A DNA stretch of 64,000 nucleotides from Tropicibacter sp. R16_0 (GCF_017743935.1 NZ_JAGHRE010000003.1:124001-188000), one strand, 5' to 3'; positions 24,998 through 32,991 are shown, numbered from the stretch's first letter. Numbers and translations: made by a program. Notes: a model not told the origin generated them from the sequence alone.

Positions 24998-26218
24998 TCA
25001 TTCCGGATAGGCCCTCTCTATGGTCTGCTGTGCCATGCTTAGCATCTGCTTGTCCGATGCGCGGGCAAGATCACGGGCAGGCTGCGCCCCGTTGAAGGCC
25101 ACAAGAACGGGCGTGCCGATGTAAGGCGCAAGGTTGAGCCATTGGTTGAACTGCCCCTTGGGCAGACCGTTCTCGGGTGTCATGATCCAAGTGGTGTCAG
25201 CGTCCCAGAACACGGCGTCATAGCGCAGATAGACCTTGTCCAGCAGCCCCATGCCAAGCTTGGCGATCGCCTGTCTCTTTGGCTTGGGCAGGGCGGGCTC
25301 AAAGCGGATGTGATCGGTTTTCAGAACACCCAATGGGACCGAAACGATGACTGCGTCCGCTGCGTGCTCTGTGCCTGCGGCGTCCCGCAGCTGTACACCG
25401 GTTGATGTCATCTGGATCCGTCGTACATCCGTGTTCAGGCGGATGTCGAGACCGCGGACAAAGGCGCGCAGCACCGCGTCATAGCCTTTGGGAAAGATCC
25501 ACTCGTCGCCGTCATAGTCGTTGTCCGTCAAATAGGCGCTCAGGTTCAGTTCGCTCAGGCTGGCCCCGGCATCGTGCTGCACCTCTGCCACCTCGTCCAG
25601 CCAGCCGGGTGCGTCGGCGTCGCGCATGCGGCGCCCATCCTGGCCCCGGATGACATAGCTGTCGCCAGTGACGCGGTGGGGCATGCCCTGAGACCGGGTG
25701 AGACCGGTCAGTGGATTGCCGCGGGTGCCGTGCAGCCAGCTGGCCCCCAGATCAAGCGGCTGTCCCAGTCGCCTGTCGGTCCAGATCCGCCCGCCCGTGC
25801 GGCCCCGAGCCTCTAGCACCGCGACATCGACACCGGCGTCGGCAAGCTGACGCGCCGCCGCAAGGCCGCTGATGCCGGCTCCAACGACAATGACGCGTTT
25901 GTGCTTGGTGCGTCGCACAGCCCGCGCGGCCAATTGCCCGGATTCCAAAGCCGCGTGAACGGTGCTGTTATAGTTCGGATGCGTGGCCTCTCCGGCAAAG
26001 AAGACCCGGTCGCCCACGGGGTCTGCCAGGTCCCGTGTATGGCGGCGCTTCGATCCCTTGGCGAAGAAAGAATAGGCCCCCCGGCTATAGGGATCGCGGC
26101 TCCAATTGGTGCGGATAAACCCGTTTGGCTGGCGGTTTCCGGCCGCGTTCCCGGTCAGCGGAGTGAACCCGGCAAGCGCGGTCGCGCAGGCCTGCGCGAT
26201 AAAGCTTCGGCGATCCAT
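24998..26218 (-). CDS. Tat-exported flavin amine oxidase, apparently circularly permuted
   Basis: A 406-residue protein. The ATG at 26218 opens directly into a twin-arginine signal (MDRRSFIAQACATALAGF). Residues about 33-100 carry what is normally the C-terminal part of flavin amine oxidases: NWSRDPYSRGAYSF, then RVFFAGEATHPNYNSTVHAALESG. Only then, at about 108-145, comes the FAD-binding start VIVVGAGISGLAAARQL with LEARGRTGGRIWT, usually found at the N-terminus. The protein ends at AQQTIERAYPE, the point where the displaced segment would normally follow. All parts are present in a swapped order. It lies beside two gamma-glutamyl ligases, consistent with amine catabolism in the periplasm. 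Confidence 0.82.
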   Translation of the reverse strand: MDRRSFIAQACATALAGFTPLTGNAAGNRQPNGFIRTNWSRDPYSRGAYSFFAKGSKRRHTRDLADPVGDRVFFAGEATHPNYNSTVHAALESGQLAARAVRRTKHKRVIVVGAGISGLAAARQLADAGVDVAVLEARGRTGGRIWTDRRLGQPLDLGASWLHGTRGNPLTGLTRSQGMPHRVTGDSYVIRGQDGRRMRDADAPGWLDEVAEVQHDAGASLSELNLSAYLTDNDYDGDEWIFPKGYDAVLRAFVRGLDIRLNTDVRRIQMTSTGVQLRDAAGTEHAADAVIVSVPLGVLKTDHIRFEPALPKPKRQAIAKLGMGLLDKVYLRYDAVFWDADTTWIMTPENGLPKGQFNQWLNLAPYIGTPVLVAFNGAQPARDLARASDKQMLSMAQQTIERAYPE

Positions 26219-26284
26219 GTCTTTGTCGTCCCTGCTCGATAGTGCCACCGCAGTATGGCAGGTTCCGACACGCAGCGCCTAGCA

Positions 26285-26316
26285 AAAAACCGGTCCCGGG
26301 GCGCCCCCGGGACCGG
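26285..26316 (-). terminator. Strong terminator of the ydcH-small protein unit
   Basis: CCGGTCCCGGGG (26290-26301) and CCCCGGGACCGG (26305-26316) form a perfect 12-bp stem with a 3-nt loop. On the minus strand it is followed by TTTTTTGC. Confidence 0.92.
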
Positions 26317-26323
26317 CTTGGCG

Positions 26324-26509
26324 TTACATCGGACGGCGCAGGTCCGACTGTGCCGCAGTCGCAGTATTTGGCTCTGCATGCCGTGACATATGGAAGCCAC
26401 CGTCGGGCCCATCATCATCTTCTTCCAGAATGGCGCGGCGCATGTCTGTCAAATCCGGGCTATGCATCGGGTTGATGCTTGAGCTGCGGAAAACGAAAGG
26501 TAAGAACAT
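26324..26509 (-). CDS. Small acidic protein of unknown function (61 aa)
   Basis: A 61-residue protein starting MFLPFVFRSSSINPMHSPDL. An AAGGAG ribosome-binding site sits 6 nt from the ATG and overlaps the stop of the preceding ydcH-like gene, and a strong terminator follows. These features make it a real coding unit despite its size. The middle is acidic (LEEDDDGPDGG). No motif is recognised. It is co-transcribed with the YdcH-like gene. Confidence 0.65.
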   Translation of the reverse strand: MFLPFVFRSSSINPMHSPDLTDMRRAILEEDDDGPDGGFHMSRHAEPNTATAAQSDLRRPM

Positions 26510-26519
26510 CTTTGGCTCC

Positions 26520-26759
26520 TTATGCCACGTTTGGCGGGAGGGTCGAGGACGCTTCGAGGCGGCGCAAACGGTCGAGGCAACGCGCGATCTCGTCCTTGAT
26601 CTGGAGGCGTTGACGTTTGAGTTGCTGCAGCGCCAAGGTACACGGCGCGGGACGGCGCAGTTCTCGGGCGATCTGGGATTTCACGTCTCGATGGCTTTTG
26701 CGCAACCGCGCCACATTGATCCCGAGTGAAAACTTGCTGACCTTTGGACTGGTCTTCAT
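26520..26759 (-). CDS. YdcH/DUF465 family small coiled-coil protein
   Basis: A 79-residue protein. The ATG at 26759 has AAGGAGG upstream. The C-terminal half (LALQQLKRQRLQIKDEIARCLDRL) is the helical LKxxKLxLKDEI signature of DUF465/YdcH proteins. Function is not established for the family. It is divergent from the OxyR-like gene, across a region with an ATAG-N7-CTAT palindrome 100 nt upstream of its start. Confidence 0.78.
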   Translation of the reverse strand: MKTSPKVSKFSLGINVARLRKSHRDVKSQIARELRRPAPCTLALQQLKRQRLQIKDEIARCLDRLRRLEASSTLPPNVA

Positions 26760-26859
26760 GAAAGCCTCCTTGCTGCTTGAAACGATGTGACCGGTTACGA
26801 TCACAAGGCAAAGATGGGGATGGTTCACGTGGGATGAAGGCAATGGTAATGGAAAGTAA

Positions 26860-26876
26860 GATAGGAAATTCCTATC
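26860..26876. promoter_or_regulatory. OxyR-like operator (ATAG-N7-CTAT palindrome)
   Basis: GATAGGAA-A-TTCCTATC is a perfect 17-nt inverted repeat. Its ATAG-N7-CTAT layout is that of an OxyR half-site, and it fits the general LysR T-N11-A rule. It lies 22 nt upstream of the LysR start and in the divergent region with ydcH, so autoregulation is likely. Confidence 0.68.
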
Positions 26877-26898
26877 TATGGGGAGAGGAGGAATTCGC

Positions 26899-27828
26899 GT
26901 GTCCAATATCACCCTGCGCCAGATCCGTTACTTTGCCGTGCTCAGTTCCACGCTCCAATACCGCCGTGCGGCGCAGCAACTGGGGATCAGTCAACCGTCG
27001 CTCAGCCTGCAGATCGCCGCGTTGGAAGAAGCCCTTGGCGCCAAGCTGATCGAGCGTAAGCGCAGCGGTTTGATCCTCACCCCCACTGGACGAGAAGCAG
27101 CAGCACAGGCCGAGCGCGTCCTGCGCGAGGTCGAAGGGTTGGTTCATGTTGCGGGTCCGTCGCGGTCCGAGATGTCGGGCACGCTTCGGCTGGGGTCGTC
27201 ACCAACCATCGGTCCCTACTTGCTGCCGCGGGTGCTGCGGCAGTTGCATCAGAGCTATCCTGACCTGAAGCTGGTGATCCGTGACAGCACCCCCAAGGAA
27301 TTGGTTGAGGATCTGATCGCAGGGCGTCACGACATGATCCTGACACAGCTGCCGGTACCCGGTGATGACCTGCGGCTGCGCACCCTGTTTCGCGAACCGC
27401 TCAGCCTGGCAGTGGCGCGAGAGCATCCGCTGGCCGAGCGCAAACAGGCGGTGCGGGCGGATTTGGCCGGGCAGAGCCTGCTCAGCCTCAGCCCGGCGTT
27501 TGCGCTGCATACTCAGGTCACGGGGTTGGGCGTCGACACGGGTGCCACCTTGCGGGACGATTTCGAAGGCACAAGCCTCGATGCGCTGCGCCAGATGGTG
27601 TCGTTGGGCATGGGGGTGACGCTGCTGCCTGCGCTCTATGTAAGGTCCGAGGTCAACCTGCGTGATCCCGATGTCTCGGTCCTGGATCTGCGTCCGCCGC
27701 TTTATCGGCAGATCGGGTTGGCGTGGCGCGCAGCCAGCGGCGAACCACCGGCCTTTGCCCGCTTTGCTGATCTGATCCGCGACGTTGTGCGGACAGAGTT
27801 CGCCGCCGAGGTCACGCTGACTTCTTAG
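26899..27828 (+). CDS. LysR-family regulator of the OxyR type, without cysteines
   Basis: A 309-residue protein. The GTG at 26899 has AGGAGG 8 nt upstream. The HTH (residues about 4-60, AAQQLGISQPSLSLQIAALEE) and the ligand domain with SPTIGPYLLPRVLRQLHQSYP and TSLDALRQMVSLGMGVTLLPALYV place it in the OxyR group. At the positions of the two redox cysteines of E. coli OxyR (C199, C208) it has Ala and Gly, and the protein contains no cysteine at all. It therefore cannot sense peroxide by the OxyR disulfide. It overlaps the convergent permease gene by 4 nt. Confidence 0.87.
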   Translation: MSNITLRQIRYFAVLSSTLQYRRAAQQLGISQPSLSLQIAALEEALGAKLIERKRSGLILTPTGREAAAQAERVLREVEGLVHVAGPSRSEMSGTLRLGSSPTIGPYLLPRVLRQLHQSYPDLKLVIRDSTPKELVEDLIAGRHDMILTQLPVPGDDLRLRTLFREPLSLAVAREHPLAERKQAVRADLAGQSLLSLSPAFALHTQVTGLGVDTGATLRDDFEGTSLDALRQMVSLGMGVTLLPALYVRSEVNLRDPDVSVLDLRPPLYRQIGLAWRAASGEPPAFARFADLIRDVVRTEFAAEVTLTS

Positions 27829-28631
27829 CGCGCCAGGTTGGGGCGAAAGCGCATCTTGGCTTTCTTGGCTTTGGGCAGGTGCCGGTTCAGCCGCGTGTTG
27901 ATCATGCCAAAGATGCCCACGATCACCAGCGTGAGCAGGATGAAGTAGAAGGCCAGAATGGGGTAGGGCACAAACGGGTTGAACGTCTTGTCAGCAAAAT
28001 AGCTGGCGTAATACAGCGCATCGCCCTTTTGCCGCCAGGCAGGGAAGGCCGAAAAGAACACAAGCGTTGTGGCGTGGAACAGAAAGATCGCCTCGTTCGT
28101 GTAAGCGGGCCAAGCCAGGCGCAGCATGGTGGGCCAGATGATGCGGCGGAACCGTGACCAGCCGGACATGCCATAGGCATCCGCCGCCTCGACATCGCCC
28201 TTGGGGATCGAGCGCAGCGCACCGTAAAGGATTTCACCCGAATAGGCGGCAGTGTTGAAGAACAGAACAATCAGCGCCCCCAGCCAGGCCGAGGTGAAGG
28301 CGTCGAACATCGGATAAGCCTTCTTCAGCGACAGGAAGAAGAAGTAGGCAAAGAAGAACTGGATGAAGAGCGGCGAGCCCCGGAAGATGAAGATGAACCA
28401 TTCCGACGGTTTGCGCAGCCAGATGTTGCTGGATGCTTTGCCAAGCGCCAGGGCGGTGGCAAGGAAGAACCCGGTCGCCAAAGCCATGATGCCGAAATAG
28501 ACGTTCCAGATCATGCCCGAGCCGATCAGGGTGAACTGTTCGCACAGGGTGAAATCGGTCTTGGGCAGCAGGCGCTCGCCATAGCCAAGGGACCGCAGGC
28601 CATAGTCCTGGATGGTCTGAAGACAGCTCAT
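27825..28631 (-). CDS. Polar amino-acid ABC transporter, permease 2
   Basis: A 268-residue HisMQ-type permease. Hydrophobic helices span about residues 35-60, 85-105, 115-135 and 225-248. The cytoplasmic EAA loop reads EAADAYGMSGWSRFRRIIWP, the contact site for the ATPase. Its start overlaps the upstream permease by 4 nt. Last gene of the importer cluster. Confidence 0.92.
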   Translation of the reverse strand: MSCLQTIQDYGLRSLGYGERLLPKTDFTLCEQFTLIGSGMIWNVYFGIMALATGFFLATALALGKASSNIWLRKPSEWFIFIFRGSPLFIQFFFAYFFFLSLKKAYPMFDAFTSAWLGALIVLFFNTAAYSGEILYGALRSIPKGDVEAADAYGMSGWSRFRRIIWPTMLRLAWPAYTNEAIFLFHATTLVFFSAFPAWRQKGDALYYASYFADKTFNPFVPYPILAFYFILLTLVIVGIFGMINTRLNRHLPKAKKAKMRFRPNLAR

Positions 28632-29515
28632 GCCACGGCCTCCTTGCGTTGTGCTTCGCCGCCGGTGGTGGCCTGTCCGTGGCTAAGCTTTTGCATCAGA
28701 CGCTCCAGCGCGATCTCGGACACACGGGTAAAGGCCAGGTAGAACACCAGTAGGAACAGGAAGTACCACATGCGCCAGTCGCCATGCGGATATGCGGTGA
28801 ACTTGGATGTCTTGGTGCCACCCAGTTCGCGCGCCCAATAGACGATGTCCTCGACACCGAGAAGGAACAGCAGCGGCGTGGCCTTGATCAACACCATCCA
28901 GAGGTTCGACAGGCCAGGCAGGGCATAGACCCACATCTGAGGCACCAGAATGCGCCAGAACGTCTGGCGGCGGGTCATGCCGTAGGCCTCGGCCGTCTCC
29001 AGCTGGGCGTGCGGCACGGCCCGCATGCCGCCAAACAGAACGTTGGCCGCAAAGGCACCAAAGACGATGGCAAAGGTGATGACGGCCAGGAAAAAGCCGT
29101 AGGTTTCATGCACCCACTCGGGCGAGGTGCCAAGCGGCAGTTTGGCCTGCGCACAGACCAGGAAATCATTGCCTTGCCGGATCGGGTCGGTCCAATCGGG
29201 GCAGAGGATTTGGTGCCGCGTCCATTCGAATGCCTGATCCAATGCGATGACAAAGAACAGGAAAAACGCGATGTCCGGCACGCCGCGCACGATTGCGATG
29301 TACCCTTTGCCCAGCCAACTGACGGGCGGAATATGCGATCGGGCCGACATGGCCCCTGCAAAGCCAAAGGCCAGCGCCACGGGCGCGGTGATGGCCAGCA
29401 AGGCCAGAACCTTGATGAAGGACAGGTAGAACTGCATGTGCACGCCGTTGGTTAGATAGCAGGAGAACCAACGAAAGGTGCCAAGCGTGTCGGGATCGGC
29501 GCAGTAGGAAAACAT
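28628..29515 (-). CDS. Polar amino-acid ABC transporter, permease 1
   Basis: A 295-residue permease. The ATG at 29515 was chosen because a longer reading to 29614 would run through the terminator hairpin of the preceding gene. The EAA loop reads ETAEAYGMTRRQTFWRILVP. A periplasmic loop of about 60 residues with three cysteines (LCPDWTD, LVCAQAK) sits between helices, larger than in HisQ. It pairs with the following permease to form the heterodimeric channel. Confidence 0.9.
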   Translation of the reverse strand: MFSYCADPDTLGTFRWFSCYLTNGVHMQFYLSFIKVLALLAITAPVALAFGFAGAMSARSHIPPVSWLGKGYIAIVRGVPDIAFFLFFVIALDQAFEWTRHQILCPDWTDPIRQGNDFLVCAQAKLPLGTSPEWVHETYGFFLAVITFAIVFGAFAANVLFGGMRAVPHAQLETAEAYGMTRRQTFWRILVPQMWVYALPGLSNLWMVLIKATPLLFLLGVEDIVYWARELGGTKTSKFTAYPHGDWRMWYFLFLLVFYLAFTRVSEIALERLMQKLSHGQATTGGEAQRKEAVA

Positions 29516-29582
29516 CAAGTCAGCCTTGGGCGGGGCAGGTTTGGCGATCGGGGGGATCAGCCAGGAAAACCGGCAAAAGAAA

Positions 29583-29611
29583 CGGTCCCGCGCGTGTGAC
29601 GCACGGGACCG
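29583..29611 (-). terminator. Attenuating terminator after the solute-binding gene
   Basis: Arms 29583-29595 and 29599-29611 pair at 12 of 13 positions. On the minus strand TTTCTTTTG follows. It sits between the solute-binding gene and permease 1, so most transcripts would end after the binding protein, as is common in importer operons. Confidence 0.78.
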
Positions 29612-29624
29612 CAAGGATCAGAGA

Positions 29625-30347
29625 TCAGTAAGTGCGGGTGTCTTCGCCGAACCACTTGATCAGCATTTCGTTCAGCGTGCCGTCCTCTTTCATCGAGGTG
29701 ATGGCCGCGTCGAACTTGCCACGCAGTTCGCCGTCGGATTCACGCAGGCCCATGCCAACGCCACCACCCAGCGGAACCGGGTCGCCGATGAAGACCAGCT
29801 CGCCGTTCGATTCCTCGACCAGCGGCGCCAGATAGTCGCGGTCGGCCAGAACGGCATCCGCTTCGCCGTTGCGGACGGCTGCGATGGTTTCTTCCGGAGT
29901 TGCGAACTCAACCAGAGTTGCGCCGGATTCGGCCACGTGACCTGCCTGGATGGTCGCGGTCTGAGCGGCGACAACGCCACCGGTCACGTCAGCACCTTCG
30001 GCCGCGGCAACATAGGCCGACGCTGCGGGGGGCTGATAGTTCTGGGTGAAGTCGATGACCTCATCACGCTCGGCTGTGATCGACATGCCGGCGATGATGG
30101 TGTCGTAGTTGCCCGAAACCAGGTTCGGAATGATCGAATCCCAGTCGTTCTTGACCCATTCGCAGGTCAGACCGGCACGTTTGCACAGCTCGTCGCCCAA
30201 CTCACGCTCAAAGCCGTCGATCTCGCCGGCGTCATTGATGAAGTTGTACGGAGGGTAGGCGCCCTCGGTGCCCATGCGGACGGTGTCGGCCATCGCCATA
30301 CCGGCAGTCAGTGCCAGTGCAGCCGTGGTCAGGATCAGTTTTTTCAT
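29625..30347 (-). CDS. Periplasmic amino-acid-binding protein of the ABC importer
   Basis: A 240-residue protein with a 20-residue Sec signal (MKKLILTTAALALTAGMAMA). The mature part is the bacterial SBP_3 fold: VRMGTEGAYPPYNFIND at its start, GFERELGDELCKRAGL, and FIGDPVPLGGGVGMGLRESDGEL near the end. Cys pair CKRAGLTC may form a disulfide. The family binds arginine, histidine, octopine or similar amino acids, and the exact ligand cannot be told by eye. Confidence 0.93.
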   Translation of the reverse strand: MKKLILTTAALALTAGMAMADTVRMGTEGAYPPYNFINDAGEIDGFERELGDELCKRAGLTCEWVKNDWDSIIPNLVSGNYDTIIAGMSITAERDEVIDFTQNYQPPAASAYVAAAEGADVTGGVVAAQTATIQAGHVAESGATLVEFATPEETIAAVRNGEADAVLADRDYLAPLVEESNGELVFIGDPVPLGGGVGMGLRESDGELRGKFDAAITSMKEDGTLNEMLIKWFGEDTRTY

Positions 30348-30380
30348 CTGTAGCTCCCCGTTGGTGGTTGTTTTTACAGT

Positions 30381-31157
30381 TTATGCAGCCTGCGTGGCGG
30401 AAAGAAAGCCCTGCAGGCGTTCGGATTTGGGTGCGCCGAACAGCTCGTCCGGCGTGCCCTCTTCTTCGATCAGCCCCTGGTGCAGGAACACCACGTGGCT
30501 GGAAATATCAGCGGCCATTTTCATGTCATGGGTCACGATGATCATCGTGCGCCCTTCGGCGGCCAGGTCCTTGATCACCTTGATCACTTCCTGTTCCAGC
30601 TCGGGGTCAAGCGCCGATGTGGGCTCGTCAAAGAGCAGCGCCTCGGGCTCCATGCACAGGCCGCGCGCGATGGCGGCGCGCTGTTGCTGGCCGCCCGAAA
30701 GTTGCGCCGGATAAACGTCACATTTGTCGCCAATGCCGACCTGGTGCAGGTACTTGCGCGCGCTTTCCTCGACCTCGGCCTTGTCGCGGCCCAGGACCGT
30801 GACGGGCGCCTCCATCACGTTTTGCAGGATGGTCATGTGAGCCCACAGGTTGAACTGCTGGAACACCATGGACAGGTTCGTGCGGATGCGCAGCACCTGT
30901 TTGGGGTCGGCAGGGCGACGCCCGTGGTGTTCACCCTTCCATGCGACCGGCTCGCCCTTGAACAGGATCTCGCCCTGTTGGCTGTCTTCCAGCAGGTTGC
31001 AGCAGCGCAGCAATGTGGATTTTCCTGAACCTGACGATCCGATCAGTGAAACCACGTCGCCCCGGTGGGCCGTGATATCGACACCTTTGAGCACCTCGAG
31101 CTGGCCAAAGCTTTTGTGCAGGTTCTTGATCTGGATGACAGGAGGTGTGTCTGACAC
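30381..31157 (-). CDS. Polar amino-acid ABC transporter ATPase
   Basis: A 258-residue ATPase. Walker A is GSSGSGKST, the signature LSGGQQQR, Walker B EALLFDEPTSALD and the H-loop VTHDM, all intact. The GTG at 31157 places the start directly before the conserved PPVIQIKNLHKSFGQLEVLKG. An in-frame TTG upstream gives 24 extra residues without a better ribosome site. No strong ribosome-binding site precedes the GTG, so the start is the least certain part. First gene of the four-gene importer. Confidence 0.92.
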   Translation of the reverse strand: MSDTPPVIQIKNLHKSFGQLEVLKGVDITAHRGDVVSLIGSSGSGKSTLLRCCNLLEDSQQGEILFKGEPVAWKGEHHGRRPADPKQVLRIRTNLSMVFQQFNLWAHMTILQNVMEAPVTVLGRDKAEVEESARKYLHQVGIGDKCDVYPAQLSGGQQQRAAIARGLCMEPEALLFDEPTSALDPELEQEVIKVIKDLAAEGRTMIIVTHDMKMAADISSHVVFLHQGLIEEEGTPDELFGAPKSERLQGFLSATQAA

Positions 31158-31263
31158 GTGGAATCCGAAGGTTTGTACCGGTTTTGGTGGGCTAATAGGG
31201 CTGAATTTTGGTCGCAATGCAACTTGCAAAACGAATGTTTCGCCCCGGAAAGCGCCGAATTGA

Positions 31264-32019
31264 CTATACGGAACTGTCTTTTTCGGCGGGCGAAGGCGGT
31301 GTCGGGACAGCCAAATACACCTCTGCGGGTATGTCGATCAGCCCCTGGATGTGCAGCAACTGCCGCGTGTCCTCGTCCAACGCAGCAATTGCGGCCCGAA
31401 CGGCGGCTGCAATCGGGGCCGGATCGCGGGATTGGGCGGTGACGTATGGCAGGGTTGGCGTGGGCTTTGTGCGGGTCACGACGCGCAGTTTGCCCGCTAG
31501 ATCCGGGTCATGTTCGGTCAGCAGAACCCACGTCAGCGCGTCCAAAGCGGCAAGGTCTGCGCGCCCATCAGCCACCGCCTGAGCCGACAGCGCATGGCCG
31601 CCAGATTGCAACAGCTTGTCCACCTTCAATCCCAGAGACTGCAGATGTGTCGTTGGCGCGGCCCATCCCGATTGCGACAGTGGCTCGTTATAGGCAAATG
31701 TGCCGGTCACCAATTCCTCGAGCGGGCGGGGATCATCCGTACGCGCCACAAAGGTGGAATAGTAGTATCCCGGAGGGCAATCCGGCAGGCCGTAGTCCGG
31801 CGTGCCGATCAAGGTCACCGTGCCGTGCAGCTTGGTGCGATAGGGCATGCCGCAGGTCTGCGAAAACACCATGCTTGGGTCATACCAGATGTCCCAGAAA
31901 TCCCGCTCTCGGTCCAACATCTCGGGGCCGTCCCCCAAGTGCGTTCGGATCGCGACCCAAAAGGTATCATTGGCGGCTTGCAGGGCGGGCATGTCATACA
32001 TGCCGAGCATCGCGGTCAT
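31264..32019 (-). CDS. PhnD-like substrate-binding fold protein without signal peptide
   Basis: A 251-residue protein resembling the phosphonate/phosphite-binding PhnD-like fold (LIGTPDYGLPDCPPGYYYSTFVARTDD; GTFAYNEPLSQSG; VADGRADLAALDALTW). No signal peptide or lipobox is present, so unlike transporter-linked members it would stay in the cytoplasm unless the true start is elsewhere. The ATG overlaps the stop of the upstream TerB gene by 4 nt. No PhnC or PhnE partner is nearby. Probable small-ligand binder of unknown role. Confidence 0.75.
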   Translation of the reverse strand: MTAMLGMYDMPALQAANDTFWVAIRTHLGDGPEMLDRERDFWDIWYDPSMVFSQTCGMPYRTKLHGTVTLIGTPDYGLPDCPPGYYYSTFVARTDDPRPLEELVTGTFAYNEPLSQSGWAAPTTHLQSLGLKVDKLLQSGGHALSAQAVADGRADLAALDALTWVLLTEHDPDLAGKLRVVTRTKPTPTLPYVTAQSRDPAPIAAAVRAAIAALDEDTRQLLHIQGLIDIPAEVYLAVPTPPSPAEKDSSV

Positions 32020-32453
32020 GAACGGGCCGCTTTTTGACGGGCAAGCGCCGAATCGCGGTCATTCACACCCAGTAGATTGGCCACCAGGCGCAGCAGCGCG
32101 TCTTCTTCTTCGGCTCGTTCGCCATCGGCCAGAACCACCGACCACAGCGCTTCGACCACGGCGCGACGGTCTTCATAGGCGACGGCATCCTTGATCGCGC
32201 GGGTAAAGCGCACGGTATCGGGGGCTTCGGCCTCCAGCCCTTCGGCCTGCGAACGCAAACCGGCGGCTTCGAACGGGGACAGGCCATAGCGTGCCGCGGT
32301 GATGCGGTCGATGCGGGCCATCTCTTCGGGGGCATAGTCATTGTCCGACTTGGCAATGCGCACCAAAAGCGCGGTCAGCGCAAGGCGGGCGTCTTCGTCG
32401 GGCAGTTGGGCGGGCTCCGGCTGCGTCAGCCGCGTCAGAAAATCACGAAACAT
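32016..32453 (-). CDS. TerB family protein (second copy)
   Basis: A 145-residue all-helical protein. The start ATG at 32453 is the first reading that begins like its upstream paralogue (MFRDFLTRLTQ). The TerB pattern is clear: LTALLVRIAKSDNDYAPEEMARIDRI, then ALWSVVLADGERAEEEDALLRLVANLLGV, with the acidic metal-binding residues of TerB folds. It is a paralogue of the neighbouring TerB gene, a tandem duplication. TerB proteins are linked to tellurite resistance and membrane stress, but no terC or terD is seen here. Confidence 0.82.
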   Translation of the reverse strand: MFRDFLTRLTQPEPAQLPDEDARLALTALLVRIAKSDNDYAPEEMARIDRITAARYGLSPFEAAGLRSQAEGLEAEAPDTVRFTRAIKDAVAYEDRRAVVEALWSVVLADGERAEEEDALLRLVANLLGVNDRDSALARQKAARS

Positions 32454-32508
32454 GTTGAAAGGTATAGGTGCGCATCTGCGCTGCGCCAAGAGGGACCGTG
32501 GTTCGCGC

Positions 32509-32949
32509 TCAGACTTTTTCCATCGCCCGGCGGCGGGCTGCTTCGCTGTCCTTGAAGCTCAACCCCATGGCGATTCGCGCCTCTTCGACGATCTTGATCT
32601 CGCCTTCCTGCTGTTCCCCGTCGGCCAGAACAACCTCCCACAGGGCGTCCAGTGCGGCCATGCGTTCCTCAAGCCCGGTGGTCTCGCGGATCAGGCGGCC
32701 AAAGGTGTCGGTCTCGGGGGCTGCGGCATGAAGTTTTTCACAAGTGGCACGCACTTTCGCCGCCTCGATCGCATTGTGCTGATAGAGGCGGGCCAGAATG
32801 CGGTCGATCAAGCTGATCTCTTCAAGCTGGTAATCCCGGTCGGACTGCGCCACGCGCACAAGCAATGCCCCCAAGGCCAACTCGGCATCCGGGTCGGGCA
32901 ACGGGGCAGGGTCAGTTGGGCGAAACGCCTGGAAAAACTTCTTCAGCAT
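32509..32949 (-). CDS. TerB family protein (first copy)
   Basis: A 146-residue helical protein, MLKKFFQAFRP at the start, then LGALLVRVAQSDRDYQLEEISLIDRIL and ALWEVVLADGEQQEGEIKIVEEA. Same layout as the next gene, so the pair arose by duplication. It is 55 nt upstream of its copy and likely in one transcript with it and the PhnD-like gene. Confidence 0.83.
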   Translation of the reverse strand: MLKKFFQAFRPTDPAPLPDPDAELALGALLVRVAQSDRDYQLEEISLIDRILARLYQHNAIEAAKVRATCEKLHAAAPETDTFGRLIRETTGLEERMAALDALWEVVLADGEQQEGEIKIVEEARIAMGLSFKDSEAARRRAMEKV

Positions 32950-32991
32950 GATCTGAAATTACCCCATATTTTGCGTTCCGCCAAGCGGGAA

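Noticed and set aside
24998-26218. Amine oxidase as a pseudogene with a displaced fragment
   Set aside because: The frame is intact, all functional blocks are present once, and a Tat signal is fused in front, so a permuted working gene is more likely.
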